From the NCBI RefSeq assembly GCF_048159605.1, contig NZ_JBLREB010000001.1, positions 558,001 to 622,000 on the forward strand: 64,000 nucleotides of DNA, given 5' to 3'. This document shows positions 43,871-53,141 of this stretch, piece after piece (position 1 is the first letter of the stretch; the number at the start of each line of letters is the position of its first letter). The notes under the pieces are model-generated. The model was given only the letters and a program-made list of their open reading frames with translations. It was not told the origin of the DNA and did not search any database. The position numbers and the translations under genes were made by a program. This DNA comes from Ectobacillus polymachus (GTDB lineage Bacteria; Bacillota; Bacilli; Bacillales; Bacillaceae_G).

Positions 43871-44125
43871 ATGTCGGTTCTTGACAATTTTGATCAATGG
43901 AAGTCGTTTTTAGGTGAACGGCTAGGACAAGCAAATGAAAAAGGACTTAATGATGGTCAATCTGTTTCGGAAATGGCTTATCGAATTGGCGATTATTTAG
44001 CGAATGAAGTCGAAGCACGAAATGAAGAAGAACAGCTTTTAGCAGAGCTTTGGAAGGTAGCGGATGAAGGGGAGCAACATACGATTGCTAACCTAATGGT
44101 CAAGCTAGTACAAAGCAAACAGTAA
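43871..44125 (+). CDS. ymfJ: DUF3243 protein YmfJ
   Basis: An 84-residue soluble, largely helical, acidic protein with the DUF3243 pattern (VLDNFDQWKSFLGERL at the start, MAYRIGDYLANEVEARNEEEQLL in the middle). ATG 43871 follows GAGGTGG. Unknown function; usually co-transcribed with ymfK. Confidence 0.86.
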   Translation: MSVLDNFDQWKSFLGERLGQANEKGLNDGQSVSEMAYRIGDYLANEVEARNEEEQLLAELWKVADEGEQHTIANLMVKLVQSKQ

Positions 44126-44461
44126 GGGAGGAGTAATCCTCTCTTTTTTCTTTATCCCGCTATTTAAGGGCAGTAAGACCCCCACTTCTGGTTTTTGAGG
44201 GATAAGTGAAGGAGCTATAACCGTACAATCCACTCCTAAACTTAAAAGTAAGCGATAAATTTCATACCCCGTTGGACCAACCTCATAATATACTTTTAAC
44301 TGTTCAACAGCACCTAATTTTTTTATAAGCTTTCTTAATGCTTCTGGTGTATGGTAGATCATGCCTAAATATTTAGGCTCATTTCTTCCCTCATCTGCGA
44401 TAGCGACGGAAATTTTTTCCTTTGAGACGTCTAAACCTACGTATTTTGTGGTATCCTTCAT
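44105..44461 (-). pseudogene. IS110-family transposase fragment
   Basis: The frame starts like IS110 transposases: KYVGLDVSKEKISVAIAD with the first catalytic Asp, then LKVYYEVGPTGYEIYRLL and VIAPSLIPQKP. At that point (usually followed by a DRVKTDRRDA motif) similarity ends, so only the N-terminal 90 residues remain. It splits ymfJ from ymfK. About 100 bases of likely element sequence continue to 44,570. Confidence 0.78.
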
Positions 44462-44720
44462 AATAAACTAGCTCATTTCGTAATGTAGCTCTGATTTGGT
44501 TTGGTTTTTTGTAGTAATTCAGTCTAACCAAATTGACCTACGAAATTACGAGTAAGAGGCTAGTTTCGTTCATGATAACTTTATTTCGGAATTTATATAG
44601 CATAATATTTCCTATTTCATAAAATCTCCTTATAATCAATCAGGCAAATTGCCTTTTCTAATGTCGGAAAATCATATAATATAGTACGTAGGTATTAAGG
44701 TAGTGAGGAGGGTACTTGTG

Positions 44721-45506
44721 ATGATAGAGTGGTACTTTGAATATGAAATACATAAAAACCGGCCTGGATTGCTCGGAGATATTTCTTCTCTAATCGGTAT
44801 GCTAGGTATAAATATTATGACGATTAACGGTGTTGACAACGAGCGACGAGGATTACTGCTAATCTGTGATAATCAAGAGCAGATCACAAGACTTGAATCA
44901 ATTCTAAATACGATGGATAATATAACGGTAACAAAGTATCGCGAGCCAAAGCTAAGAGACCGCTTAGCAGTTCGACATGGAAGATACATACAACGTGATG
45001 CAGATGATAAGAAAACCTTTCGCTTTGTAAGAAGTGAACTTGGTTTGCTTGTTGATTTCATGGCAGAGCTAATGAAGAAAGATGGTCATAAATTAATTGG
45101 AATTCGCGGAATGCCACGTGTAGGAAAAACAGAATCAATTGTTGCTTCTAGTGTATGTGCGAATAGGAGATGGATTTTTGTATCTTCCACCCTTATTAAG
45201 CAAACCGTTCGAAGTCAGCTTATTCAGGATGAATATAGTGAAAACAATGTCTTTATTTTAGACGGAATTGTATCAACGAATCGTGCGAATGAACGGCATT
45301 GGCAGCTTGTCCGAGAAATTATGCGTATACCTGCTACGAAAGTAGTCGAGCATCCGGACATTTTTGTTAGTCAATCTGAATACACACTTGATGATTTTGA
45401 TTATATTATTGAGTTGCGTAATCACTTCGACGAAGAAATAAAATACAATTTAGTTGATGACTTTGAGGAAGATAAAAAGGATAATTTTTCCATGTTTGAT
45501 TTTTAG
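44721..45506 (+). CDS. ymfK: DUF3388 protein YmfK, ACT-like N-terminus
   Basis: A 261-residue protein. The first 75 residues look like an ACT domain (HKNRPGLLGDISSLIGMLGINIMTING). A P-loop-like GIRGMPRVGKTES occurs near 134. Function unknown, conserved in Bacillus next to ymfM and pgsA. I start at ATG 44721 behind GAGGAGGG. Confidence 0.85.
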   Translation: MIEWYFEYEIHKNRPGLLGDISSLIGMLGINIMTINGVDNERRGLLLICDNQEQITRLESILNTMDNITVTKYREPKLRDRLAVRHGRYIQRDADDKKTFRFVRSELGLLVDFMAELMKKDGHKLIGIRGMPRVGKTESIVASSVCANRRWIFVSSTLIKQTVRSQLIQDEYSENNVFILDGIVSTNRANERHWQLVREIMRIPATKVVEHPDIFVSQSEYTLDDFDYIIELRNHFDEEIKYNLVDDFEEDKKDNFSMFDF

Positions 45507-45526
45507 AAAAATATGAGGTGTTATCA

Positions 45527-46396
45527 TTGACGCAATTAGGAGAAAAGCTGAAAGAAGCTAGACTAGCAAAAAATTTGTCTCTTGATGAATTACAACATAC
45601 AACGAAAATACAAAAACGTTATTTAGTATGCATTGAAGAGGGAAAATTCGAAGCACTTCCAGGAGATTTTTATGTACGTGCGTTTATTAAGCAATATGCA
45701 GAAGCGGTAGGGTTAGATGCGGAGTCTACTCTAGAAGAATATAAGGAAGAATTACCTTCTACACATGAAGTTGAACAAGTATCTAGGGTCCAAACAAGGG
45801 AAACAAGTACGCAAGCTTCTTCTTCACGCATTATGGAATACATGCCGAAAATACTAATTACTCTGCTCGTAATTGCAGTCGGAGTTGGAATTTGGTTGAT
45901 AGCACAGGCTTTAACGCATAAAAGTCCAAACCAAGTGAAAACGGGAAATACAATATCTTCAGCCCAAGTGGATAAGCCGAAAGACTCAGCACTAGATAAG
46001 AAGCAGGAGCAACCAGCTCCGCAACAGCCTGCACAGCCCGCACAACCTGCTCCGCCTGCTCAAGAAATCAAAGTAGCGGATACGAACGGAAAGACATCTA
46101 CCTTAGAAATCCGTAATAACACTGCGTTGCAAATCGAAGTATCTGCAAAGGGAGATGCCTATGTAGACATTAAAAACGGAGCTGGAAAAATGTTTTTTAA
46201 TAAGACGATGGCACAAGGTGAGGTGCAGCAGCAGGATTTATCAGCTGAAGATACGGTACGATTAAACATCGGGAGCGCACCTAATACAGATATTAAAATA
46301 AATGGTCAGCTGTTAACGTATCCGCAAGATCCAAACAGTATGGATCATCAAATCATCATTATTAAAAACTTGCGTAATCAGCAGCCAACTCAGTAA
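45527..46396 (+). CDS. ymfM: RodZ-like helix-turn-helix membrane protein (YmfM)
   Basis: A 289-residue bitopic protein. N-terminal HTH (GEKLKEARLAKNLSLDELQ to about residue 75), one membrane helix ILITLLVIAVGVGIWLIAQ near 112, a Pro/Gln/Ala-rich linker near 165-180, and an extracellular DUF4115 domain. RodZ links MreB to the elongation machinery and affects cell shape. TTG start at 45527 with GAGGTG. Confidence 0.88.
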   Translation: MTQLGEKLKEARLAKNLSLDELQHTTKIQKRYLVCIEEGKFEALPGDFYVRAFIKQYAEAVGLDAESTLEEYKEELPSTHEVEQVSRVQTRETSTQASSSRIMEYMPKILITLLVIAVGVGIWLIAQALTHKSPNQVKTGNTISSAQVDKPKDSALDKKQEQPAPQQPAQPAQPAPPAQEIKVADTNGKTSTLEIRNNTALQIEVSAKGDAYVDIKNGAGKMFFNKTMAQGEVQQQDLSAEDTVRLNIGSAPNTDIKINGQLLTYPQDPNSMDHQIIIIKNLRNQQPTQ

Positions 46397-46397
46397 T

Positions 46398-46424
46398 AGT
46401 CATCGCCGCGCGATGACTATTTTT
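46398..46424 (+). terminator. Hairpin between ymfM and pgsA
   Basis: AGTCATCGC and GCGATGACT with a 3-base loop, then ATTTTT. Probably a partial terminator. Confidence 0.65.
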
Positions 46425-46457
46425 CCATGAGATAACCGTTATAATGGAGGAATCATT

Positions 46458-47036
46458 GTGAACTTACCGAATAAAATAACTATTTCTAGAATTTGTTTAA
46501 TTCCTATCTTTTTAATGGTAGTACTAATTCCGTTTGATTGGGGAGATCAATTGGTAGGTGTTTCTGATTTAAGAATGCGAAACCTAGTTGGAGCAATCGT
46601 ATTTATTATTGCTTCTGCAACTGATTGGATTGATGGATATTACGCAAGAAAACATAATTTAGTAACAAATTTAGGGAAATTTCTAGATCCATTAGCAGAC
46701 AAGCTCCTTGTTTCGGCAGCTTTAATTGTTTTAGTTGAGTTACATAATATTCCATCTTGGATTGTAATTATTATTATTAGTCGTGAATTTGCTGTTACAG
46801 GCTTACGGTTAATTTTAGCAGGTACAGGAGAAGTAGTTGCAGCCAATATGCTCGGTAAAATTAAAACATGGACACAAATTATTGCTATTTCAGCATGCTT
46901 TCTTCATGATGTTCCATTTCAATGGCTACCTTTTTCTATTTCAGCAGTAGCAATATGGATTGCCCTTTTCTTTACCATTCTTTCTGGATGGGATTATTTT
47001 TGGAAAAACAGATCGGTATTTACAAATTCAAAGTAA
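46458..47036 (+). CDS. pgsA: CDP-diacylglycerol-glycerol-3-phosphate 3-phosphatidyltransferase
   Basis: A 192-residue membrane enzyme making phosphatidylglycerol phosphate. The CDP-alcohol phosphatidyltransferase motif is complete from D in ATDWIDGYYAR (near residue 56) to GKFLDPLADK. Four to six helices. GTG start after GGAGGAA. Essential for anionic lipids. Confidence 0.95.
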   Translation: MNLPNKITISRICLIPIFLMVVLIPFDWGDQLVGVSDLRMRNLVGAIVFIIASATDWIDGYYARKHNLVTNLGKFLDPLADKLLVSAALIVLVELHNIPSWIVIIIISREFAVTGLRLILAGTGEVVAANMLGKIKTWTQIIAISACFLHDVPFQWLPFSISAVAIWIALFFTILSGWDYFWKNRSVFTNSK

Positions 47037-47054
47037 CGGTAGGGGGAGTAGGGG

Positions 47055-48293
47055 ATGAATGCAGAAATCATTGCAGTTGGAACAGAATTGCTATTAGGTC
47101 AAATCTTAAATACAAATGCGAGATTTTTAGCCCAAAAACTTGCTTCAATCGGTATTGATGTATACTATCAAACGGTCGTTGGCGATAATGTGGGGCGCTT
47201 AGAAGAAGCGATTCACATTGCACAAAATCGAGCAGATATTCTAATTTTTACAGGCGGACTTGGACCTACGAAGGATGACTTAACAAAGCAAACAATCGCA
47301 AAAGCAGTTGGTAGTGAACTCGTATATAACGAAGAGGCGCTGCTCTCTATTAAAGATTATTATGATCGTACAGGTCGTGAATTTGTAGAAAGTAGTAGAA
47401 AACAAGCCCTCGTTCTTGCTGAGGCAACGGTATTTCCAAATGATCACGGTATGGCACCGGGAATGGCCCTTCAAAAAGATGCTCATACATATATCTTACT
47501 TCCAGGACCGCCAAAAGAAATGAACCCTATGTATACTAGCTATGTTGGCAATTTTTTAATGGAACTTGCACCGGAGGAGAAGTTATACTCTCGTATTCTT
47601 CGTTTTTTTGGTATTGGTGAATCCCAGCTTGAAATGGAAATTCAGGATTTAATTGATCAACAAAGTAATCCAACAATCGCTCCCTATGCTGCCGAAGGAG
47701 AAGTTACACTTCGAATAACAGCAAAACACAGTGATGAGCAAATTGCTCAAACATTATTAGATAAAGTAGAAAAACAAATACTAGCAAGAGTTGGAGAGTT
47801 TTTCTATGGGTATAATGATGATTACTTACATATGAAAGCTATTTCTATCATGAAACAAAAAGGATTAACCTTAGCATGTGCAGAAAGCTTAACAGGCGGT
47901 CTATTTGGAGAAAAAGTAACGGAAATAAGTGGCGTTTCTTCTTTCTTTAAAGGGGGAGTTATTTGCTACAGTAACGAAGTCAAACAGCATGTGCTGCATG
48001 TATCAGAACAAACGCTGGCAAACGAGGGAGCAGTAAGCTCGGCGTGTGCAGAGCAGCTGGCAGAACATGTTCGGACTCTCATGCAAGCTGACGTTGGCAT
48101 AAGCTTTACAGGTGTAGCGGGGCCTAATTCATTAGAAGGAAAAAAACCAGGAACCGTATTTATTGGCATTAGTGTTGCTGGAAAGCCGAGCATTTCTATT
48201 CCATTACATTTAGGTGGTAGTCGACAAGTTGTTCGTGAACGGACAGTAAAATATGGATTTTATCATTTGTACAAAAAACTAGAAGAACTATAA
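47055..48293 (+). CDS. cinA: CinA-like protein, nicotinamide-nucleotide amidase
   Basis: A 412-residue protein: N-terminal MoCF-like domain (IIAVGTELLLGQILNTNARFLAQ, then FTGGLGPTKDD near 75) and C-terminal amidase domain with CAESLTGGLFGEKVTEISG near 276. It hydrolyses NMN and, in Bacillus subtilis and Streptococcus, is linked to competence and recA expression. Next gene is recA, but a terminator lies between. Confidence 0.94.
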   Translation: MNAEIIAVGTELLLGQILNTNARFLAQKLASIGIDVYYQTVVGDNVGRLEEAIHIAQNRADILIFTGGLGPTKDDLTKQTIAKAVGSELVYNEEALLSIKDYYDRTGREFVESSRKQALVLAEATVFPNDHGMAPGMALQKDAHTYILLPGPPKEMNPMYTSYVGNFLMELAPEEKLYSRILRFFGIGESQLEMEIQDLIDQQSNPTIAPYAAEGEVTLRITAKHSDEQIAQTLLDKVEKQILARVGEFFYGYNDDYLHMKAISIMKQKGLTLACAESLTGGLFGEKVTEISGVSSFFKGGVICYSNEVKQHVLHVSEQTLANEGAVSSACAEQLAEHVRTLMQADVGISFTGVAGPNSLEGKKPGTVFIGISVAGKPSISIPLHLGGSRQVVRERTVKYGFYHLYKKLEEL

Positions 48294-48320
48294 TGCTCTT
48301 CTAGTTTTGCTTTTTTTTAA
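48279..48320 (+). terminator. Terminator between cinA and recA
   Basis: CTAGAAGA and TCTTCTAG, with the T-rich run TTTTGCTTTTTTTT. Confidence 0.75.
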
Positions 48321-48359
48321 GAGGGAAAGTATAAGATTAGTAGAAGAAAAAGAAAAAAT

Positions 48360-48409
48360 CGAATAAGTGTTCGATTTTTGTTGGCATTTTACAATGGAAA
48401 AGGTATAAT
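48360..48409 (+). promoter_or_regulatory. recA: SOS box and SigA promoter of recA
   Basis: CGAATAAGTGTTCG (48360-48373) differs by one base from the Bacillus SOS consensus GAAC-N4-GTTC. TTGGCA (48381-48386), 17 bases, TATAAT (48404-48409) follow. LexA binding here would repress recA until DNA damage. Confidence 0.85.
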
Positions 48410-48441
48410 AAGTCTATGTTTAAAACAAAGGAGGAACTCGA

Positions 48442-49826
48442 GTGGGTGATCGTCAATCAGCGTTAGATATGGCGTTAAAGCAAATAGAGAAGCAATTTGG
48501 TAAAGGCTCTATTATGAAGCTAGGAGAGCAAACTGATAGAAGAGTTTCTACAATTTCAAGCGGATCCTTATCGTTGGACGTTGCACTAGGTGTTGGTGGA
48601 TATCCAAGAGGTAGAGTAATAGAAATTTATGGTGAACGAATATCTTGTTAGATTAACAAGATTTATCGCCCGCTTACCGGGAAACAGGTAAGATGAAAGG
48701 GGCAAAATCGGAGAACATCTTAAAGAAGACGACTCCGAGGTAACTGCAAGAGGTAATACACTTGCAGCACCGTAACGCGTACCAGGTGAACCTGCACGGC
48801 AGAATATAATCCTGGCAAGAGTGTCCCTTCCCTAACAGATCGTGCTGAGGGATAATATGTACGCTGAGCTGAGCTGGAATCGACCAGCTGTAGTTATGTA
48901 ATCCTCCAGAGTTACATAATAATGAGGGTGACCTCCAGAAGCAAGGATAAAAAGCCTTGTGTATAACAATCCTGCCTGAATCATCTGGTAAAACAACTGT
49001 TGCTCTTCATGCAATTGCAGAGGTACAAGCAACTGGTGGCCAAGCTGCTTTCATTGATGCAGAGCACGCATTAGACCCTGAATATGCACAGAAGCTAGGA
49101 GTTAACATAGACGAGTTGTTACTTTCCCAACCTGATACGGGAGAACAAGCGTTAGAAATTGCTGAAGCCCTTGTTCGAAGCGGTGCCATTGACATTATTG
49201 TCATTGACTCTGTAGCAGCTCTTGTACCAAAGGCGGAAATTGAAGGAGAAATGGGAGATTCTCATGTTGGTCTTCAAGCTCGTTTAATGTCGCAAGCACT
49301 TCGCAAACTCTCAGGTGCCATTAATAAATCCAATACGATTACGATTTTCATTAACCAAATTCGTGAAAAAGTTGGAGTTATGTTTGGAAACCCAGAAACG
49401 ACACCAGGTGGACGCGCATTGAAGTTTTACTCATCTGTCCGCTTAGAAGTACGCCGTGCTGAACAATTAAAGCAAGGTAACGATATTGTCGGAAATAAGA
49501 CAAGAATTAAAGTTGTGAAAAATAAAGTAGCACCTCCATTCCGTACTGCTGATGTAGATATTATGTACGGAGAAGGAATTTCTAAAGAAGGCGAAATTCT
49601 TGACATGGCGGCTGAACTAGATATTGTTCAGAAGAGTGGGGCATGGTATTCCTATAATGAAGAACGTTTAGGGCAAGGTCGTGAAAATTCAAAAACATTT
49701 TTAAAAGAAAATACTCAAATTCGTGATGAAATTGCCATGAAAGTTCGTGATCATTATCAAATTAATAATTCAAAAGAAATTTCTGAAGAAATCGATAATG
49801 AAAACTTAAATTTACTAGACGATTAA
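48442..49826 (+). CDS. recA: Recombinase RecA, split by a group I intron
   Basis: Exons are 48442-48633 (64 codons) and 48975-49826 (283 codons plus stop). Joined they give a 347-residue RecA with YGPESSGKTT (Walker A) formed across the junction, IDIIVIDSVAAL, and FINQIREKVGVMFGNPETTPGGRALKFY. Without splicing the first frame stops at 48649-48651. GTG start after AAGGAGG. RecA drives homologous recombination and LexA cleavage. Confidence 0.96.
48634..48974 (+). ncRNA. ORF-less group I self-splicing intron in recA
   Basis: 341 bases. The 5' exon ends in T and the intron ends in G, both group I rules. P1 pairs GGTGA (48631-48635) with TCGCC (48666-48670), with a U-G wobble exactly at the splice site. 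Further stems: CTTACC/GGTAAG (48673-48692), CTGCAAG/CTTGCAG (48744-48767), AGCTGG/CCAGCT (48872-48889). recA group I introns are known in the Bacillus cereus group. No homing endonuclease is encoded. Confidence 0.92.
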
Positions 49827-49852
49827 AAAGACACATTTACTGTGTCTTTTTT
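49825..49852 (+). terminator. Terminator after recA
   Basis: AAAAGACACA and TGTGTCTTTT with a 5-base loop and a T-run. Confidence 0.85.
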
Positions 49853-50015
49853 AACATTATAAAGCTATGGATTCTTAATTTATTTTGTCTTAAGTGGAAA
49901 ATCGGAGAACAATTATATAAATAGTAATCGAGTCTGATTGAAATTTTCTTTCAGCGTAAACTTTGTGATACCGCTTCCTTTGTTGCCATACAAAGAATAC
50001 AAACACATACAACCC

Positions 50016-50044
50016 TTGACAATAAAAATACCGAACTATACAAT
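50016..50044 (+). promoter_or_regulatory. SigA promoter of rny
   Basis: TTGACA, 17 bases, TACAAT. It gives a leader of about 200 bases to rny. The rest of the 49,853-50,250 gap shows no gene. Confidence 0.65.
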
Positions 50045-50250
50045 ATGTTTGTATATTCTTTTTTTACCATTTTCATCATAACTTCTTCTATGAGGATATG
50101 ACATAGGTCTTTGTACTAAAAAGAATAATTATAATGATAAAGTGAAAATGAAAATTGTTCCAACATGGATGAAAAGTGTTATTGCTGTACGTTGAAATGA
50201 AATGTACATGCTGGCAGTCTTTTCTATTCATAGCAAGAGGAGGTGAAAGT

Positions 50251-51813
50251 ATGGATACACTAACGATTGTCATCTCCCTATTGCTTACAGCGATTGTCAG
50301 TGCAGTTGTTGGCTTTTTTGTTCGGAAATCCATTGCGGAGGCAAAAATTAATGGTGCTACTTTTGCTGCGAGTCAAATCGTAGAGGATGCTAGACGTGAA
50401 TCGGAAGCATTAAAAAAAGAAGCGCTGTTAGAAGCAAAGGATGAAATTCATAAACTTCGTACAGAAGCTGAAGTAGAAATTCGTGATCGGCGAAGTGAGT
50501 TGCAAAAACAAGAAAATCGTTTAATGCAAAAAGAAGAGAACCTAGACCGCAAGGATGAATCACTTGACAAGCGTGAACAAATGCTTGAAAAGAAAGAGGA
50601 TTCTCTAACATTGAGACAACAGCAAATTGAAGAGTTGGAAAGCAAAGTGGGAGAGCTCGTTCAAGCACAACAGCGAGAATTAGAACGGATTTCTGGCTTA
50701 AACCGTGAGGAAGCGAAATCGATTGTACTTGATAAAGTCGATAAAGAACTTTCTCATGAAATTGCAATAAAGATTAAAGAGAGCGAATTGCGCGCAAAAG
50801 AAGAGGGAGACAAAAAAGCGAAGGAAATTTTGTCTTTGGCCATTCAAAGATGCGCTGCTGACCACGTTGCTGAAACTACAGTTTCTGTCGTGAATCTTCC
50901 AAACGATGAAATGAAAGGTCGTATTATAGGACGTGAGGGTCGTAATATCCGTACGTTAGAGACGTTAACTGGAATTGATCTTATTATTGATGATACGCCA
51001 GAGGCGGTTATATTATCAGGATTTGACCCGATTCGCCGTGAAACAGCTCGAATTGCTTTAGACAAGCTTGTGCAAGACGGCCGTATTCATCCAGCTCGTA
51101 TTGAAGAAATGGTAGAAAAATCAAGACGAGAAGTAGATGAATATATTCGTGAAGTAGGAGAACAAACCACATTTGAAGTTGGAGTTCACGGTCTACATCC
51201 AGACTTAATTAAAATATTAGGTCGTCTGAAATTCAGAACAAGCTATGGTCAAAACGTATTGAAGCATTCTATGGAAGTAGCATACTTAGCAGGACTAATG
51301 GCGTCTGAGCTAGGAGAAGACATGAAACTTGCACGGCGTGCAGGTCTGCTTCATGATATTGGTAAAGCAATTGACCACGAAGTTGAAGGAAGCCACGTTG
51401 AAATTGGTGTAGAATTGGCAACGAAATACAAGGAACATCCAGTTGTTATAAATGCAATTGCTTCTCACCATGGTGATACAGAACCAACTTCAGTTATTGC
51501 CGTTCTGGTAGCTGCAGCTGATGCACTATCTGCTGCAAGACCAGGAGCAAGAAGCGAAACATTAGAAAATTATATTCGTAGACTTGAAAAGCTTGAAGAA
51601 ATTTCTGAATCATATGAAGGTGTAGAGAAATCATACGCAATTCAGGCTGGAAGAGAAGTTCGCATTCTCGTAAAACCAGATGCTATTGATGACCTAGAGG
51701 CTCATCGTTTAGCACGAGATATTCGAAAACGAATTGAAAACGAACTTGATTACCCAGGACATATTAAAGTAACTGTAATAAGAGAAACAAGAGCAGTAGA
51801 ATATGCAAAATAA
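50251..51813 (+). CDS. rny: Ribonuclease Y
   Basis: A 520-residue membrane endoribonuclease starting mRNA decay. N-terminal helix (residues 5-27), long charged coiled coil (about 30-200), KH domain (GRIIGREGRNIRTLE near 226), and HD domain with the HD pair in LLHDIGKAIDHE near 367. Length equals that of the Bacillus subtilis enzyme. ATG 50251 follows AGAGGAGG; an upstream in-frame extension lacks support. Confidence 0.96.
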   Translation: MDTLTIVISLLLTAIVSAVVGFFVRKSIAEAKINGATFAASQIVEDARRESEALKKEALLEAKDEIHKLRTEAEVEIRDRRSELQKQENRLMQKEENLDRKDESLDKREQMLEKKEDSLTLRQQQIEELESKVGELVQAQQRELERISGLNREEAKSIVLDKVDKELSHEIAIKIKESELRAKEEGDKKAKEILSLAIQRCAADHVAETTVSVVNLPNDEMKGRIIGREGRNIRTLETLTGIDLIIDDTPEAVILSGFDPIRRETARIALDKLVQDGRIHPARIEEMVEKSRREVDEYIREVGEQTTFEVGVHGLHPDLIKILGRLKFRTSYGQNVLKHSMEVAYLAGLMASELGEDMKLARRAGLLHDIGKAIDHEVEGSHVEIGVELATKYKEHPVVINAIASHHGDTEPTSVIAVLVAAADALSAARPGARSETLENYIRRLEKLEEISESYEGVEKSYAIQAGREVRILVKPDAIDDLEAHRLARDIRKRIENELDYPGHIKVTVIRETRAVEYAK

Positions 51814-51840
51814 AGTGGTGTAAAGCCACTTTATTTTTTT
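51812..51840 (+). terminator. Terminator after rny
   Basis: AAAGTGG and CCACTTT with a 7-base loop, then ATTTTTTT. ymdB follows about 80 bases later. Confidence 0.7.
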
Positions 51841-51917
51841 GATTATACGTATTGTAACTAAGCATCTTTTAAGAACTTCAATAGATGAATACAAGTGAAA
51901 TAGGAAGTGTGTAGGGC

Positions 51918-52712
51918 ATGAGAATTTTATTTATTGGTGATGTTGTAGGATCCCCAGGAAGAAAAATGATTGAAGACTATGTACCAAGACTTAAGAAGAA
52001 ATACAAGCCTACTTTAACAATTATTAATGGAGAGAATGCAGCATCCGGACGGGGAATTACAGAAAAAATTTACCGCGGGTTTTTAGAAAGCGGTGCGCAA
52101 GCTGTAACGATGGGTAATCATACGTGGGATAATCGAGATATTTTTGAATTTATAGATGAAGCTAAATACTTAGTTCGTCCTGGAAATTTTCCAGAGGATA
52201 ATCCCGGAAAAGGAATGATTTTTGTAAATTGTAACGGCGTTGAAGTAGCTGTGATAAATTTACAAGGCAGAACCTTCCTCCCAGCCATTGATTGTCCATT
52301 TAAGAAGGCGGACGAATATATTGCTCAAGCAAAAAAACGGACGAATTTTATTTTTATCGACTTCCATGGGGAAGCAACGAGTGAAAAGCAAGCATTAGGA
52401 TGGTATGTAGATGGAAAAGTAACAGCTGTTGTTGGGACACACACTCATATACAAACAGCAGACAATCGTATTCTTCCGGAAGGAACAGCTTATATTTCTG
52501 ATGTTGGAATGACAGGACCTTATGATGGTATTTTAGGTATGAGTCGTGAAGCTGTATTGAAAAAGTTTTTAACAAGTCTTCCAGTACGCTTTGAAGTTGC
52601 GTCAGGTAGAACTCAGCTTAGTGCAGTACTTATTGACGCAAATCCTCATACAGGAAAGGCTGAAAAAATAGAAAGAATTTTAATCAATGACGATCAACGG
52701 TTTTTTGAGTGA
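51918..52712 (+). CDS. ymdB: YmdB phosphodiesterase
   Basis: A 264-residue metallophosphoesterase. Metal ligands: GDVVGSPGRK near residue 7, NGENAASGRG near 38, GNHTWDNRD near 67, DFHGEATSEK near 149, GTHTHIQTAD near 175. It hydrolyses 2',3'-cAMP in vitro and influences biofilm choice in Bacillus subtilis. GGAAGTGTG upstream of ATG. Confidence 0.94.
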   Translation: MRILFIGDVVGSPGRKMIEDYVPRLKKKYKPTLTIINGENAASGRGITEKIYRGFLESGAQAVTMGNHTWDNRDIFEFIDEAKYLVRPGNFPEDNPGKGMIFVNCNGVEVAVINLQGRTFLPAIDCPFKKADEYIAQAKKRTNFIFIDFHGEATSEKQALGWYVDGKVTAVVGTHTHIQTADNRILPEGTAYISDVGMTGPYDGILGMSREAVLKKFLTSLPVRFEVASGRTQLSAVLIDANPHTGKAEKIERILINDDQRFFE

Positions 52713-52744
52713 TTCAGTATTAAATAAAAAATAAAGTTGGATAA

Positions 52745-52774
52745 GCAGGAATATCTTTCCTTTCTCGTGAATAT
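52745..52774 (+). promoter_or_regulatory. Candidate SigH promoter of spoVS
   Basis: GCAGGAATA matches the SigH -35 pattern fully, and GAATAT about 15 bases later matches the -10 core. spoVS is SigH-controlled in Bacillus subtilis. Confidence 0.6.
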
Positions 52775-52823
52775 ATGTAAAGTAAATTCTATCGCTTAAA
52801 CGATATCGAGGAGGAAACTAGGA

Positions 52824-53084
52824 ATGGATATATTAAAAGTTAAAGCTAGTTCTGTACCCAATTCTGTAGCAGGTGCACTGGCAGGAGTAATCCGCGAACG
52901 TGGTTCTGCAGAAATGCAGGCAATTGGAGCGGGTGCGCTGAATCAAGCAGTTAAGGCTGTTGCAATTGCAAGAGGATTCGTAGCGCCAAGTGGTCTTGAC
53001 TTAATTTGTGTCCCAGCTTTCACAGATATTGTAATTGATGGCGAAGAACGTACGGCTATTAAAATTATCGTAGAGCCTCGTTAA
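52824..53084 (+). CDS. spoVS: Stage V sporulation protein S
   Basis: An 86-residue Alba-like protein, nearly invariant in Bacillus: ILKVKASSVPNSVAGALAGVIRE at the start and EERTAIKIIVEPR at the end. Required for stage V and linked to septation. ATG after GAGGAGG. Followed by a strong terminator. Confidence 0.97.
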   Translation: MDILKVKASSVPNSVAGALAGVIRERGSAEMQAIGAGALNQAVKAVAIARGFVAPSGLDLICVPAFTDIVIDGEERTAIKIIVEPR

Positions 53085-53089
53085 TTTGG

Positions 53090-53125
53090 AAAACCTGTTT
53101 GCTAAGCAAACAGGTTTTATTTTTT
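53090..53125 (+). terminator. Terminator after spoVS
   Basis: A perfect 13-bp stem AAAACCTGTTTGC with complement, 3-base loop and T-run. Confidence 0.9.
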
Positions 53126-53141
53126 AGGAGGAGAGATACAT

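Noticed and set aside
48652..48956. recA as a pseudogene
   Set aside because: The break is explained by a group I intron with correct splice-site pairing; both exons are otherwise intact.
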